Positions 1 to 8,789 are shown, counted from the stretch's first letter. The stretch is 64,000 bases of DNA from Roseburia intestinalis L1-82 (GCF_900537995.1 NZ_LR027880.1:89501-153500), one strand, 5' to 3'. Made by a program: numbers and translations. Notes: generated from the sequence alone by a model not told the origin.

Positions 1-1
1 T

Positions 2-211
2 GCAGTCGGGATCACATTTGCGTTTTTGGATTACCCGATCGTAGAGGCGATCACGGTGATCGGAATCACTACCTTTGTTATTTCTATTGGTGGGGTTTAT
101 GTCGGAAACTTTTTCGGAAACAAGTACGAAAAGAAAGCAGAGTTTGTTGGTGGACTGATCTTAGTTCTGCTCGGGGTGAGAATTCTTTTGACACATCTGG
201 GTATTTTATAA
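2..211 (+). CDS. mntP: Manganese efflux pump MntP, C-terminal part (truncated by window edge)
   Basis: The reading frame is open from base 2 and enters the window already inside a protein, so the start is missing. The visible 69 residues contain two hydrophobic segments. Between them is a short charged stretch with the order GNxFG, then KxEFxGG, then LLGVRILLTHLG, which is the usual C-terminus of the MntP/DUF204 six-helix Mn2+ exporter. MntP expels excess manganese across the cytoplasmic membrane. A TTG codon at 26 is internal and should not be taken as the start. The next gene begins about 30 bases downstream on the same strand, so the two cation transporters may be cotranscribed. Identification is from sequence pattern only, but the C-terminal signature is distinctive. 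Confidence 0.8.
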   Translation, partial: AVGITFAFLDYPIVEAITVIGITTFVISIGGVYVGNFFGNKYEKKAEFVGGLILVLLGVRILLTHLGIL

Positions 212-241
212 ATAACAGGAAAAACGAAGGAGGAAATGTGT

Positions 242-1198
242 ATGGTGGCGATGATGCAGTCAATAGTTTTATTACTGGTGGGATTTGTTTTATTGATTAA
301 AGGTGCAGATTTTTTTGTTGAGGGAAGTTCTTCCGTTGCAAGGACTCTGCGGATTCCGTCTATGATTGTCGGACTCACGATCGTTGCAATGGGGACGAGC
401 CTGCCGGAACTTGCTGTTAGTGTAACAGCTTCCGTTGCCGGAAATAATGCATTGGCAGTCAGCAATGTGATTGGCTCTAACCTATTTAATTTAATGCTTG
501 TATGCGGGGCATGTGCATTATTTGCACCGCTGATCGTACAGAAAGATACATTAAAAAAAGAAATACCAGTTTCTGTTCTGTGCGCGGTGTTTTTGTTTGT
601 TCTGGGAATTTCCGGCATGGAGATAGGAAGAACAGATGGTGTGATATTGTTACTTCTTTTTATTGGATTTTTGGTATGGATGGTACGGTCAGCATTAAAA
701 GCGCATGCGGCATCGGCAGAAGCAGAAGATCCTTCCGGTGAATATAAAATTTATCCTGCATGGAAATGTGCATTATATATTGTGGGTGGTGCAGTGGCTA
801 TTAAATTTGGCGGGGATTTTGTTGTAGATGGTGCGTCAGCGATTGCCGTAAAAGCCGGGTTAAGCCAGAATCTGATTGGACTTACGATCGTTGCAATGGG
901 AACCAGCCTGCCGGAATTTGTCACCTCTGTGGTAGCTGCAAGAAAAAATGAAGTTGATATGGCATTTGGAAATGTGATCGGATCAAATATTTTTAATATT
1001 CTGTTTATTCTGGGAGTGACAGCAGCGATAAGTCCGGTAGCGTTTATTATGGAAAATGTGGTGGACAGTATACTTTTGGTGCTGGTAAGCATTCTTGTAT
1101 GGGTGTTTGCATGGAGCAGGCTTCATATAGAGAAAAAAGAAGGTGTGGTGCTGCTTGCATTATATGCAGCATACCTGGTGTATATCTGTATGAGATAG
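242..1198 (+). CDS. Calcium/sodium antiporter (CaCA family, YrbG-like)
   Basis: A polytopic membrane protein of about 318 residues with the two inverted alpha-repeats that define the Ca2+/cation antiporter family. Repeat 1 carries GTSLPEL and NVIGSNLFN; repeat 2 carries GTSLPEF and NVIGSNIFN. The acidic residues in the GTSLPE motifs coordinate the ion in family structures. A hydrophilic loop near residues 155-170 separates the halves. The role is exchange of Ca2+ for Na+ or H+ at the cytoplasmic membrane. An ATG at 236 is in frame, but the ribosome site AGGAGG at 229-234 is only two bases from it; the ATG at 242 has normal spacing and is preferred. It follows mntP closely and is followed by a hairpin-rich non-coding stretch. 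Confidence 0.9.
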   Translation: MVAMMQSIVLLLVGFVLLIKGADFFVEGSSSVARTLRIPSMIVGLTIVAMGTSLPELAVSVTASVAGNNALAVSNVIGSNLFNLMLVCGACALFAPLIVQKDTLKKEIPVSVLCAVFLFVLGISGMEIGRTDGVILLLLFIGFLVWMVRSALKAHAASAEAEDPSGEYKIYPAWKCALYIVGGAVAIKFGGDFVVDGASAIAVKAGLSQNLIGLTIVAMGTSLPEFVTSVVAARKNEVDMAFGNVIGSNIFNILFILGVTAAISPVAFIMENVVDSILLVLVSILVWVFAWSRLHIEKKEGVVLLALYAAYLVYICMR

Positions 1199-1352
1199 GT
1201 GGGCGTTACTGTTCACTCGCAAGCTTGACACTTGCTGTCAAGCTGTGCGCCAAAGACTATATCATGCCAGATTACAGCCCCATGCATCGAAGATGCATTT
1301 AAAATGGGCTGTAATCGTTACTGCTCACACAGTATGTGTGAACAGTAACAGG
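1199..1352. repeat. Cluster of imperfect palindromes after the antiporter gene
   Basis: Three hairpins stand in a row. The first is AGCTTGACA at 1222-1230 with TGTCAAGCT at 1236-1244. The second is GATTACAGCCC at 1270-1280 with its perfect complement at 1306-1316, with a smaller ATGCAT pair inside. The third is GTTACTG...CACACA from 1317 pairing with TGTGTG...CAGTAAC to 1349, 14 of 15 positions matched. The 12-mer GTTACTGTTCAC at 1205-1216 recurs as its reverse complement at 60773-60784, and both copies are followed by TCGCAAGC. No gene is visible here. None of the stems is followed by a strong T run, so these resemble REP-type dispersed repeats more than terminators. Confidence 0.55.
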
Positions 1353-1473
1353 TGGGCTTCAAAAGCAGAGTTTTGACAAATATGTTTATTGAAGAGTTCT
1401 GGGCAAAAGAGTATAATAAAAATATAATTGCCTGGGAGATTAACTAGATGAAAGTTTAGGGAGGTAACACAGT

Positions 1474-1860
1474 ATGGAGTTTTTTGATAAGTTAAGTGAG
1501 ACGATCGTGAGTGCGGGTAAGGATGTTGGGCAGAAGGCCAAGGATGTGTCTGAGATCGCAAAGTTAAAGATGGATATTAGATCCAAAGAGGATTTCGTGG
1601 AAAAACAGTATGCGGAACTTGGAAAAGCATATTATGAGAAACACAAAGATGAGGAAAATGCGGAAACCGAAGAAAAGACACCGGAACAGGAGCACTTTTT
1701 CCTGATTACGGAGGCACTCGGAGAGATCGAGCGTATGCGTGCAGAAGTATTTAAGCTTCAGGGAGCCACAGAATGTCCGAAATGTGGTGCCAAAATGCCG
1801 CAGGGAGCAGCGTTCTGCAGCAACTGCGGAACAAAGATGGACGATATGTTTGAGGAATAG
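1474..1860 (+). CDS. Small zinc-ribbon protein of unknown function
   Basis: A 128-residue soluble protein. The N-terminal two thirds are highly charged and predicted helical, with many Glu and Lys residues, probably coiled coil. The C-terminus is a zinc ribbon with CPKC near residue 107 and CSNC near residue 122, preceded by glycines. No enzymatic domain is visible. A good ribosome site, GGGAGG, lies 5' of the ATG. It is separated by only 11 bases from the following GTG-started membrane protein gene, so the two probably share a transcript. Short proteins with this layout are common in Lachnospiraceae and are annotated only as zinc-ribbon proteins. Function unknown. Confidence 0.8.
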   Translation: MEFFDKLSETIVSAGKDVGQKAKDVSEIAKLKMDIRSKEDFVEKQYAELGKAYYEKHKDEENAETEEKTPEQEHFFLITEALGEIERMRAEVFKLQGATECPKCGAKMPQGAAFCSNCGTKMDDMFEE

Positions 1861-1871
1861 GAGCCGGATGC

Positions 1872-3266
1872 GTGGAAAATCAGAATAAAGTCCGGGCAGA
1901 TCTGCGTCAGTTAAATCCTTTTTTCATGGTGGCGTTTGTGGGGATTATTTATCACCTGCGAATCCGGACGATGGCGGGAGATGATGTTTTCTTTTCACAG
2001 GCGACATCTGAACTTGGATTGTGGAATTATCTGATCTTGCGTTACGAGACGTGGACATCCCGGTTCGTGATCGAGTTTTTACTGGTAGAGATCATAAAGT
2101 ATCCGCTTTTGTGGCGGCTTATTGATCTGGCGCTCTTTATTTCTTTCCCGGTATTGCTTTCAAAGATATTTGGCGGTGGAAAGTGGATGAACTGGTGCGC
2201 GGCAGCGGCAATTCTTTTATATCCGTTTCATGATATGGGGACCGCCGGCTGGATTACCACCACCGTGAATTATTTCTGGCCGGTATGGGGGATGTTCTTT
2301 GTCGGAGTCCTTCTCAAAAAAATGCTGGTACATAAGAAAATCGGAATAATGGAAGGCATTGCGGGCGTGCTGGTCTGCCTGATCGCAAGCAGTCATGAAC
2401 AGGTGGCGGTAATTCTGTTTGTGGTTTTTGTTCTGTATGGCATCTACATGGTCATCGGAAAACACCGGAAGGAATCTTTGATGCAGGATTCTGCAGGGAG
2501 TGATCTGGCGGATCGGAAAGTGATCCGGGGAAACCGCTTTTATCTGGCAGGGATGGTGCTTGTCAATGTGGTGACGCTGATCTCGATCCTGCTCTGTCCG
2601 GGAAATGCCGGGCGCAATGCGGTCAGTATTGCGGATCTCCCGATTTTTGAGACATACGGATTTGGAGATAAACTGTATCTTGGCCTGCTCAGTATCGAGC
2701 GTGTATTTATTGCAAACTGCGATGCTGTATTTCTGACAGTGACGCTTGTACTTGCAATGCTTGTCTATGTGAAAACAGATGATTATAAAAAGACACTCAT
2801 TTCTGCACTGCCGGTTCTGATCTTATTTGGACAGACAGCATTGCGCACCGCCTATCCGGGTTTGTCCGGTCTGTTTGTTATGCCGGAGCAGATCACGGAG
2901 TGGAGCTGGGGTGCGCTTTCTACCTGGCTTCCGATGGTGTATCTTGCAGTCACGGTGGCGACGATGTTATATGCACTCTGGATCATTTTAGGGGAGCGGC
3001 CGCTGGAGTACATTTATGCACTGCTTATGCTTGGATGCGGATTCGGTGCCGGTATGATCTTAGGATTTATGGCGACGATCTATGTTTCCGGTGAGCGGGT
3101 TTATATTACGTTGTATTTTATAATGTTGTTTGTGACAATGTTCTGTATTTACCGCATGGCAGATGCAGTGGAAGAAAAAATAAAACAGACGGGCGGAAAG
3201 CTGGCAGTGACACTGCTGGTACTGATCTGTCTGGTAAATGTTGGATTTGTAACCCTATCCTGTTAA
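1872..3266 (+). CDS. DUF6056-like polytopic membrane protein, copy 1
   Basis: A protein of 464 residues with about ten hydrophobic segments. It starts at GTG after a TAGGAG ribosome site. Near the first helix is the conserved patch AGDDVFF, followed by a Trp/Arg-rich segment (ETWTSRF). A GWITTTVNYFWP segment and HEQVA follow around residues 120-180. The same patches occur in a second gene in this window, at 38699-40078 (AGDDVVYF, TWSSRM, GWIATTVNYLWP, SQEQVA), so the two are paralogues. The membrane topology with an acidic pair after the first helix recalls GT-C glycosyltransferases, but no transferase activity can be assigned. The family assignment (DUF6056) is from memory of the motif. The last codon falls inside a terminator hairpin. 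Confidence 0.7.
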   Translation: MENQNKVRADLRQLNPFFMVAFVGIIYHLRIRTMAGDDVFFSQATSELGLWNYLILRYETWTSRFVIEFLLVEIIKYPLLWRLIDLALFISFPVLLSKIFGGGKWMNWCAAAAILLYPFHDMGTAGWITTTVNYFWPVWGMFFVGVLLKKMLVHKKIGIMEGIAGVLVCLIASSHEQVAVILFVVFVLYGIYMVIGKHRKESLMQDSAGSDLADRKVIRGNRFYLAGMVLVNVVTLISILLCPGNAGRNAVSIADLPIFETYGFGDKLYLGLLSIERVFIANCDAVFLTVTLVLAMLVYVKTDDYKKTLISALPVLILFGQTALRTAYPGLSGLFVMPEQITEWSWGALSTWLPMVYLAVTVATMLYALWIILGERPLEYIYALLMLGCGFGAGMILGFMATIYVSGERVYITLYFIMLFVTMFCIYRMADAVEEKIKQTGGKLAVTLLVLICLVNVGFVTLSC

Positions 3267-3306
3267 GGATAGGGTTTTCTATCCCTGTTAAGGATAGGGT
3301 TTTCTG
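3251..3306 (+). terminator. Tandem terminator hairpins overlapping a stop codon
   Basis: AACCCTATCC, a TGTTAA loop and GGATAGGGTTTTCT form the first stem-loop. A near-exact second copy, ATCCCTGTTAAGGATAGGG followed by TTTTCT, comes directly after it. The stop codon TAA of the preceding gene lies in the loop of the first hairpin. Confidence 0.75.
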
Positions 3307-3437
3307 TCTTTAGCAATTTTTTTATTGACAAAACATAGTATTCATATTAACATAATAGGAAATAAAAAGATAAAGATGAAACATATTTAATATAAAAACT
3401 GGATCCGCGGCAGAACGGCGGAGAAAAGGAGACTAGT

Positions 3438-4055
3438 GTGAAAGAAATATTATGCTTTGGAGATTCCAATACTTATGGATTGATACCGGGAACGAAAAAC
3501 CGCTACGGCAGAGATACAAGATGGACAGGGCTGATCGAACAGCAGTTATATGGAAAAGGCTGCCGCATCATTGAGGAAGGACTGTGCGGCAGGACGACAG
3601 TTTTTGAGGATGAGCTGCGCGAGGGCAGAAAAGGTGCAGCGTTTTTGCCGACTCTTTTGGAGAGCCATGCGCCGGTGGACCGCGTTGTTTTAATGCTTGG
3701 AACGAATGACTGCAAGACATTTTACAATGCTTCTGCGGAGGTGATCGGTCTTGGCGTGGAGCGTCTGGTGGAGCAGATCCGCAAGGCAGATAAGAATATC
3801 AGGATCTTACTGATCTCTCCGATACAGCTTGGGGAAGGTGTCTGGGAGCAGGGGTATGATCCTGAGTTTAATGAAAAGTCCGTGGAGGTATCGAAGGGGT
3901 TGAAAGCAGTTTATCAGAAAGTGGCACAAAAATATGGCTGTGATTTCCTTGCAGCATCCGATGTGGCTGAGCCGAGTAAAGAGGACAGGGAACATCTGAA
4001 TGAGGAAGGTCATAAAAAGCTGGCGGAGGCGGTGCTTGAAGTGCTGGCGGCGTAA
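3438..4055 (+). CDS. SGNH/GDSL-type esterase or lipase
   Basis: A 205-residue cytoplasmic protein without signal peptide or membrane segment. The SGNH hydrolase blocks are in order: block I GDSNTYG with the nucleophilic Ser at residues 8-14, the Gly of block II in EEGLCGRTT, block III GTNDCK near residue 93, and the terminal Asp/His block in DREHLNEEGH near residue 185. This fits the arylesterase or acyl-CoA thioesterase branch (TesA/ArfA-like) at the usual length. It starts with GTG after an AAGGAG-like site. The natural substrate cannot be read from sequence. The gene stands alone, between the tandem terminator and a small DUF6054-like gene. Confidence 0.88.
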   Translation: MKEILCFGDSNTYGLIPGTKNRYGRDTRWTGLIEQQLYGKGCRIIEEGLCGRTTVFEDELREGRKGAAFLPTLLESHAPVDRVVLMLGTNDCKTFYNASAEVIGLGVERLVEQIRKADKNIRILLISPIQLGEGVWEQGYDPEFNEKSVEVSKGLKAVYQKVAQKYGCDFLAASDVAEPSKEDREHLNEEGHKKLAEAVLEVLAA

Positions 4056-4146
4056 TTGACGTTACAAAATCAATGATGTAAAATTGTTATAAATCAGTTT
4101 TAAATAGTAGCTGCGCAGGAAAAACATTGTGGGGGAGGCGTGTCAT

Positions 4147-4491
4147 ATGGCTGTATTTGAGAAGGTAGTTCATGGTAATTTGAAGGATGTGATCCAAAAT
4201 ACAGATATGCTGTTGAAAGAAGGAAAGCATAAATTAGATTTCCGGGATGAATACAGCATGACGTCCAAGGGAATGGATGTTACGGTCAGAATCTATCAGA
4301 GATACAATGTGATACCGGGCAATTCTACCTGTATTACGTTGCTATTTCAGGATAATAAAGATGGAGACATTAAGATCGCCGGACTTTCAGCAGGAGACGA
4401 ATATGGAATCTTTGGTATGGATTTAGGCATGGGAGCACGCACGGCGCAGGAATGTGAGGAAAAGTTAGAAAGTCTGGGCGGGGCATCCTGA
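4147..4491 (+). CDS. Small DUF6054-like protein
   Basis: About 114 residues, soluble, starting at the ATG at 4147, which is 8 bases after GGGGGAGG. An upstream in-frame GTG at 4129 overlaps that ribosome site and is unlikely. The protein is mixed alpha/beta with a central segment rich in charged and aromatic residues (DVTVRIYQRY) and a glycine-rich C-terminus. It resembles short Firmicutes proteins filed under DUF6054, but no catalytic motif is visible. Function unknown. It precedes the promoter and leader of glpP on the same strand. Confidence 0.6.
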   Translation: MAVFEKVVHGNLKDVIQNTDMLLKEGKHKLDFRDEYSMTSKGMDVTVRIYQRYNVIPGNSTCITLLFQDNKDGDIKIAGLSAGDEYGIFGMDLGMGARTAQECEEKLESLGGAS

Positions 4492-4684
4492 CACACGGGG
4501 GAAAATGACAGGGAAGAAGTCTGCTTTGGATGATTTTCAGGTGGAATGAAACGAAATATGATACATTGATAAAAATATAACAAAGATATATAAGAAAATG
4601 AAACAAAATTGTGTATTATATACAATAATATATAGAAAAAACTGTAAAACACAAACAAAAATGATAAATAACATCAAGAAAGTA

Positions 4685-4713
4685 TTGCATTGCATTGTGC
4701 ATTATGATATGAT
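4685..4713 (+). promoter_or_regulatory. Predicted sigma-A promoter of glpP
   Basis: TTGCAT at 4685-4690 and TATGAT at 4708-4713 are separated by 17 bases. Transcription from here would run through the leader hairpin at 4745-4794 into glpP. Confidence 0.6.
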
Positions 4714-4719
4714 GCAGAC

Positions 4720-4797
4720 AGTTCAATAAGAGAGCAATGACAGGAGAGCGAATAGAACGGCCGATGAAGCCGTTGGTATTGTCGCTCTTTTTTATGT
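4720..4797 (+). terminator. glpP leader with intrinsic terminator (probable GlpP antitermination target)
   Basis: The leader reads AAGAGAG, then CAATGACAGG, then a stem made of AGAGCGA (4745-4751) and TCGCTCT (4782-4788) followed by six T. An inner ACGGC/GCCGT hairpin lies between. A terminator between promoter and gene, with a related purine-rich AGAGAG run also present before the terminator at 31361-31415, is the arrangement used by GlpP antitermination in Bacillus. GlpP binding here is inferred. Confidence 0.6.
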
Positions 4798-4887
4798 TAT
4801 ATTAAAACTGCAATGCAAAAACGTCATGAGATGATCATCAGTTGTATACATATGAAATAGGAAAAAGGTATCTGGGAAGGGGAAAGC

Positions 4888-5457
4888 ATGAATCAGAATT
4901 TTTATGAAGCAGTTGAGGATAATCCAATTATTGCAGCAGTAAAAAGTATGGAAGATGTGGAGGAATGCTGTAAACATGATGATATCAGAGTCATTTTTAT
5001 TTTATTCGGGGATGTCTGTTCTATTGGCTCAATTGTAAAGACGATACGGGATGCAGGTAAGATCGCGATGGTGCATATGGATCTCATCAGTGGTTTAAGT
5101 CCAAAGGAGATTGCAGTTGAATTTATTAAGGAGCAGACTGAAGCGGATGGAATCATTTCCACGAAGCCATCACTGATCAAAAAAGCAAAAGAAATGTCTA
5201 TGTATACAGTACTCCGTGTTTTCTTACTGGATTCAATGGCATTTGAAAATATCAGACAACAGCAGCACATGATAAAACCGGATTTTATCGAGGTACTTCC
5301 GGGAGTGATGCCTAAGATCATTGCACAGATTAGTCATTCGGTAAAAGTACCCATCATTGCAGGAGGGCTGATCACAGATAAAGAAGACGTGATGGGAGCA
5401 TTGTCAGCGGGTGCGATGGCGGTATCATCCACAAACCATAAAGTCTGGAATATGTAA
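4888..5457 (+). CDS. glpP: Glycerol-3-phosphate-responsive antiterminator GlpP
   Basis: A protein of 189 residues at the full family length. It has the TIM-barrel-like GlpP signatures: NPIIAAV near the N-terminus, FGD, HMDLI...GLS, the DGIISTK segment, the PDFIEVLPG segment and the C-terminal PIIAGGLI...D...GA. In Bacillus, GlpP with glycerol-3-phosphate binds glp leader RNAs and prevents early termination. Here the gene has its own promoter and terminator leader, so it is probably autoregulated. Downstream one would expect glpK or glpF within a few hundred bases. Instead a conjugative element begins 14 bases after the stop codon, and glpK resumes at 28972. The coding sequence itself is intact. 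Confidence 0.93.
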   Translation: MNQNFYEAVEDNPIIAAVKSMEDVEECCKHDDIRVIFILFGDVCSIGSIVKTIRDAGKIAMVHMDLISGLSPKEIAVEFIKEQTEADGIISTKPSLIKKAKEMSMYTVLRVFLLDSMAFENIRQQQHMIKPDFIEVLPGVMPKIIAQISHSVKVPIIAGGLITDKEDVMGALSAGAMAVSSTNHKVWNM

Positions 5458-5460
5458 GGT

Positions 5461-5486
5461 AAAAACACAATAAAAATCTGATTATC
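5461..5486. other. Left junction (attL) of the conjugative element
   Basis: An A run, a candidate 6-base coupling sequence CACAAT (5466-5471), an A run that begins the element, and the inner inverted-repeat half TCTGATTATC. The glpP stop codon is at 5455-5457. Confidence 0.55.
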
Positions 5487-5744
5487 CGCTAAAACACAGT
5501 ATCTATCAGCATTTTCAAGGAAACAAACACATCAATTTACTACTTATTTACTACTAACGAATGAGCCTTGATACGCAAGTTTTCCTAGATATGCAAAGAT
5601 ATGGTACAGCACATCAGTATTGAAACAAGAAAAAATTGAATAACTTATAGACTATGGAACGCCTAAAATGACGTTCCTTTTCTATTTCCAGCCGTTCTTA
5701 TTGGACGGCTATTTTATTACCAAAAATGAAAGGAGCATTAAACT
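5487..5744. other. Left-end non-coding region of the element
   Basis: No gene is seen. After the arm-type repeats there are two small hairpins: GGAACG with CGTTCC followed by TTTTC near 5656-5680, and AGCCGT with ACGGCT followed by ATTTTATT near 5690-5720. They precede the ATG at 5745 and may terminate transcription entering from glpP or act as a leader. Confidence 0.4.
5533..5560 (+). promoter_or_regulatory. Left arm-type integrase binding repeats (DR2-like)
   Basis: Two tandem copies of ATTTACTACTnA lie about 65-90 bases inside the left end. Tn916 integrase uses repeats of this type with its N-terminal domain. The same pair is found inside the right end at 28688-28712. Confidence 0.7.
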
Positions 5745-8700
5745 ATGAAAAAGACATGGAAACGATTGTGTACGGGCTTTTTAGCTCTTGCGACTGTCGT
5801 TACTGCTTTACCGACTACACCCGTTCATGCAGAAAGCAAGCAATACTGGACGGAAAGTGCAGAGCGTGTCGGTATCATTGAAAAAGTAATGAATGACGGT
5901 TCTATCGGTTCGACATTCAATGAGGGCTATATGAAAGTCGAGGGCGAAACTGCCTATTGTATTGACATCAATACAGATTTTAAGAATGGCTACAAGACCA
6001 GAGCTGACGCAAGCTCACGCATGAGTGCCGACCAGATTTCAAATGTGGCGTTATCCTTAGAGTATGTCAAACAGTATGGCGAAGCTCACAAGGAATTGAA
6101 CTATAAACAAGTCTATCTGTTGGAACAATGTGTTGTCTGGCAGAGATTGAGCGTACATCTTGGCTGGCAATGTGATAACGTGCGAGCTTCTTATGATGAA
6201 ATACCAAAGGCTACGCAGGACGAAGTTTTCTCTGGTGCAAGAGCCTTTGTCAAAGAAAATAAAGAACGCTATGAATGTGGCGGTTATATCTACTCTGGCG
6301 AGGGGCAGGAATTGGGACAATTCTGGGCGAAACTGAATGTCGGAAATACGAAACTGCAAAAGGTTTCCAGTAATACCAGCATTACAGACGGTAACGGGAA
6401 TTACTCTATTGCAGGTGCGACCTATGGTGTCTTTTCTGATAAGGACTGCACGAAACAGCTTGCCACCCTTACGACTGATGAAAACGGAAATACAGATATT
6501 GTAGAGGTAAAAGCAGGCACAGTCTATATCAAGGAATTATCCGCACCAGCAGGATATAAAGTGGATAAAACTGTATATTCTTTAAAGGTTGAAGTTGGAA
6601 AGACAGCAACCTTGAAAGTATCAGATACACCGAAAGTAACGGACACTTTGATTGAGCTTTTCAAGATTGATATGGAAACACAGAAAGACAATCCGCAGGG
6701 GAACGCTTCTTTAGCAGGTGCGGAATTTACATGGAAGTATTATGCTGGCTTCTATAACAAAGACAATCTCCCTGCCGAAGCTACTCGTACATGGGTTACA
6801 AAGACAATCGCTGAAACAGACAGCAATGGGACAACTCATTACATCACAAAATTAGCGGACGCATACAAGGTATCTGGCGACAGCTTCTATATGCAGGACG
6901 GTAAAGCGGTTCTTCCACTTGGAACGCTAACTGTTGAGGAAACAAAAGCTCCAAACGGCTACTTGTTAGACGGTGCATATATGCAGGCTGGCGATAAGTC
7001 CGAACAGATTAAGGGCTTATATGTAACACAGATTACCGAGGACGGCGACCTTGCCGTATTAACTGGAAGTAACCAGTTTTCCGTATCTGACAAGGTTATC
7101 CGTGGCGGTGTAAAAATTCAGAAACGAGATTTAGAAACGGGCGATACAAAGCCACAAGGAAGTGCCATTTTGAAAGATACTGCTTTTGACATCATTTCCT
7201 TAAATGATAATTCTGTTTTGGTTGAGGGCAAGCTATACAAGAAAAATGAAGTCGTAAAAACTATTCGTACAGATATTGAGGGTATCGCTTCTACTTCTTC
7301 TGACCTCTTACCTTATGGAAAATTCCGTATCGTTGAAGGTGAAGCTCCCAACGGTTACTTAACTGACGGTGCAAAACCGATTGATTTTGCAATCACAGAA
7401 AATGGAAAAATCGTGGACTTAACCGACGAAGCCCATTCTATCTATAATCAGATTAAGCGTGGAGATATTGAGGGTGTAAAAATCGGTGCAGGTACACACA
7501 AGCGTCTTGCTGATGTTCCGTTTAGGATCACAAGCAAGACGACTGGGGAAAGTCATGTTGTAGTAACTGATGATAACGGGCAATTCTCCACTTCTGCTGA
7601 CTGGGCTTCTCATAAGCACAATACTAACGCAGGCAAGACCAGCGAGGACGGTGTGTGGTTTGGAACTTCTGAACCAGACGACAGCAAGGGTGCGTTGCCT
7701 TATGATACCTACATCATTGAAGAAATGCGTTGCGACAGTAACAAAGGTTTTGAACTTATCCCACCTTTTGAAATCGTGGTATCAAGAAATAATCTTGTGA
7801 TTGATTTAGGAACGCTGACTGATGAATACGAAAAAGAAATCTCTATCCATACCACAGCGACCAGCAAGGACGGCGAAAAGACTATCCTTGCAGGAAAAGA
7901 GGTTACAATCGTTGATACTGTCAAATTAGACGGACTTACAAAAGGCACAAAATATCAGCTCAAAGGCTGGCAGATGTTAAAGGAAGAAAACGCCGAACTT
8001 ATCATTAACGGGAAACGTGTAGAAAACGATTATACCTTTGTCGCTGATGATGAAGAAATGAAAGTGGAAATTTCCTATACATTCAATGCGTCTGCTTTAG
8101 GTGGCAAGAACCTTGTTACCTTTGAAGAATTGTATGATTTAAGCAATCCAGACGAACCCGTGAAAGTTGCAGAACACAAGGACATTGCGGACGACGGGCA
8201 GACGGTACTTATCACAGAGCGTATCATCAAAATTCATACGACTGCTACCGACAAGGACGGCAACAAAGAGCTTGAAGCTGGAAAAGAGGTAACAATCATT
8301 GATACCGTAACCTTAGAGGGCTTAGAAGTCGGTACACAGTACAAACTTGTGGGTTGGCAGATGTTGAAAGAAGAAAATGCAGAGCTTCTTATCAATGGAA
8401 AGCGTGTGGAAAGTGATTATACGTTTACCGCTGACAGCGAAACTACGAAAGTGGAAGTTGCCTTTACCTTTGACGCTACTTCTCTTGACGGCAAACAGCT
8501 TGTAACTTTTGAAGAATTGTACGATTTGAGCAATCCAGACGAACCGAAGAAAGTTACCGAGCATAAGGATATTGAGGACAAGGGACAGACGATTACCTTT
8601 AAGGAAAAACCCGAAGTCCCAGAAGAACCCGAAACACCACCGACACCAGAAAAGCCTAACAGACCTAGCGACAGTCCCAAAACGGGCGACAGTACAAATG

Positions 8701-8789
8701 TAATGGCTTTTATCGTGATGTTGCTTGCGTCTGCTGGTGGATTGGCTGGAACATATCTTTACAAACGCCGTAAAATGAAGAAATCATAA
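5745..8789 (+). CDS. Sortase-anchored thioester/VaFE-repeat surface adhesin
   Basis: 1014 residues. A signal peptide ends near VHAES (residue 29-31). A thioester domain follows, with Cys72 in YCID and Gln128 in LEQCVVW; such a Cys-Gln pair forms an internal thioester that can bond covalently to host ligands. Next come about four Cna-B/SpaA-like domains (about 200-690), with Lys starts (LFKID, VKIQKRD, EGVKIG) and Glu-containing ends (IKELSAPAGY, VEETKAPNGY). Two near-identical VaFE repeats (about 695-965) each contain GWQMLKEENAEL and VTFEELYDL. The end is SPKTGD, a hydrophobic helix and a basic tail, a class A sortase signal. No sortase gene lies in the window, so a chromosomal one must act. 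It is carried by the conjugative element, ahead of the transfer genes. Confidence 0.88.
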   Translation: MKKTWKRLCTGFLALATVVTALPTTPVHAESKQYWTESAERVGIIEKVMNDGSIGSTFNEGYMKVEGETAYCIDINTDFKNGYKTRADASSRMSADQISNVALSLEYVKQYGEAHKELNYKQVYLLEQCVVWQRLSVHLGWQCDNVRASYDEIPKATQDEVFSGARAFVKENKERYECGGYIYSGEGQELGQFWAKLNVGNTKLQKVSSNTSITDGNGNYSIAGATYGVFSDKDCTKQLATLTTDENGNTDIVEVKAGTVYIKELSAPAGYKVDKTVYSLKVEVGKTATLKVSDTPKVTDTLIELFKIDMETQKDNPQGNASLAGAEFTWKYYAGFYNKDNLPAEATRTWVTKTIAETDSNGTTHYITKLADAYKVSGDSFYMQDGKAVLPLGTLTVEETKAPNGYLLDGAYMQAGDKSEQIKGLYVTQITEDGDLAVLTGSNQFSVSDKVIRGGVKIQKRDLETGDTKPQGSAILKDTAFDIISLNDNSVLVEGKLYKKNEVVKTIRTDIEGIASTSSDLLPYGKFRIVEGEAPNGYLTDGAKPIDFAITENGKIVDLTDEAHSIYNQIKRGDIEGVKIGAGTHKRLADVPFRITSKTTGESHVVVTDDNGQFSTSADWASHKHNTNAGKTSEDGVWFGTSEPDDSKGALPYDTYIIEEMRCDSNKGFELIPPFEIVVSRNNLVIDLGTLTDEYEKEISIHTTATSKDGEKTILAGKEVTIVDTVKLDGLTKGTKYQLKGWQMLKEENAELIINGKRVENDYTFVADDEEMKVEISYTFNASALGGKNLVTFEELYDLSNPDEPVKVAEHKDIADDGQTVLITERIIKIHTTATDKDGNKELEAGKEVTIIDTVTLEGLEVGTQYKLVGWQMLKEENAELLINGKRVESDYTFTADSETTKVEVAFTFDATSLDGKQLVTFEELYDLSNPDEPKKVTEHKDIEDKGQTITFKEKPEVPEEPETPPTPEKPNRPSDSPKTGDSTNVMAFIVMLLASAGGLAGTYLYKRRKMKKS

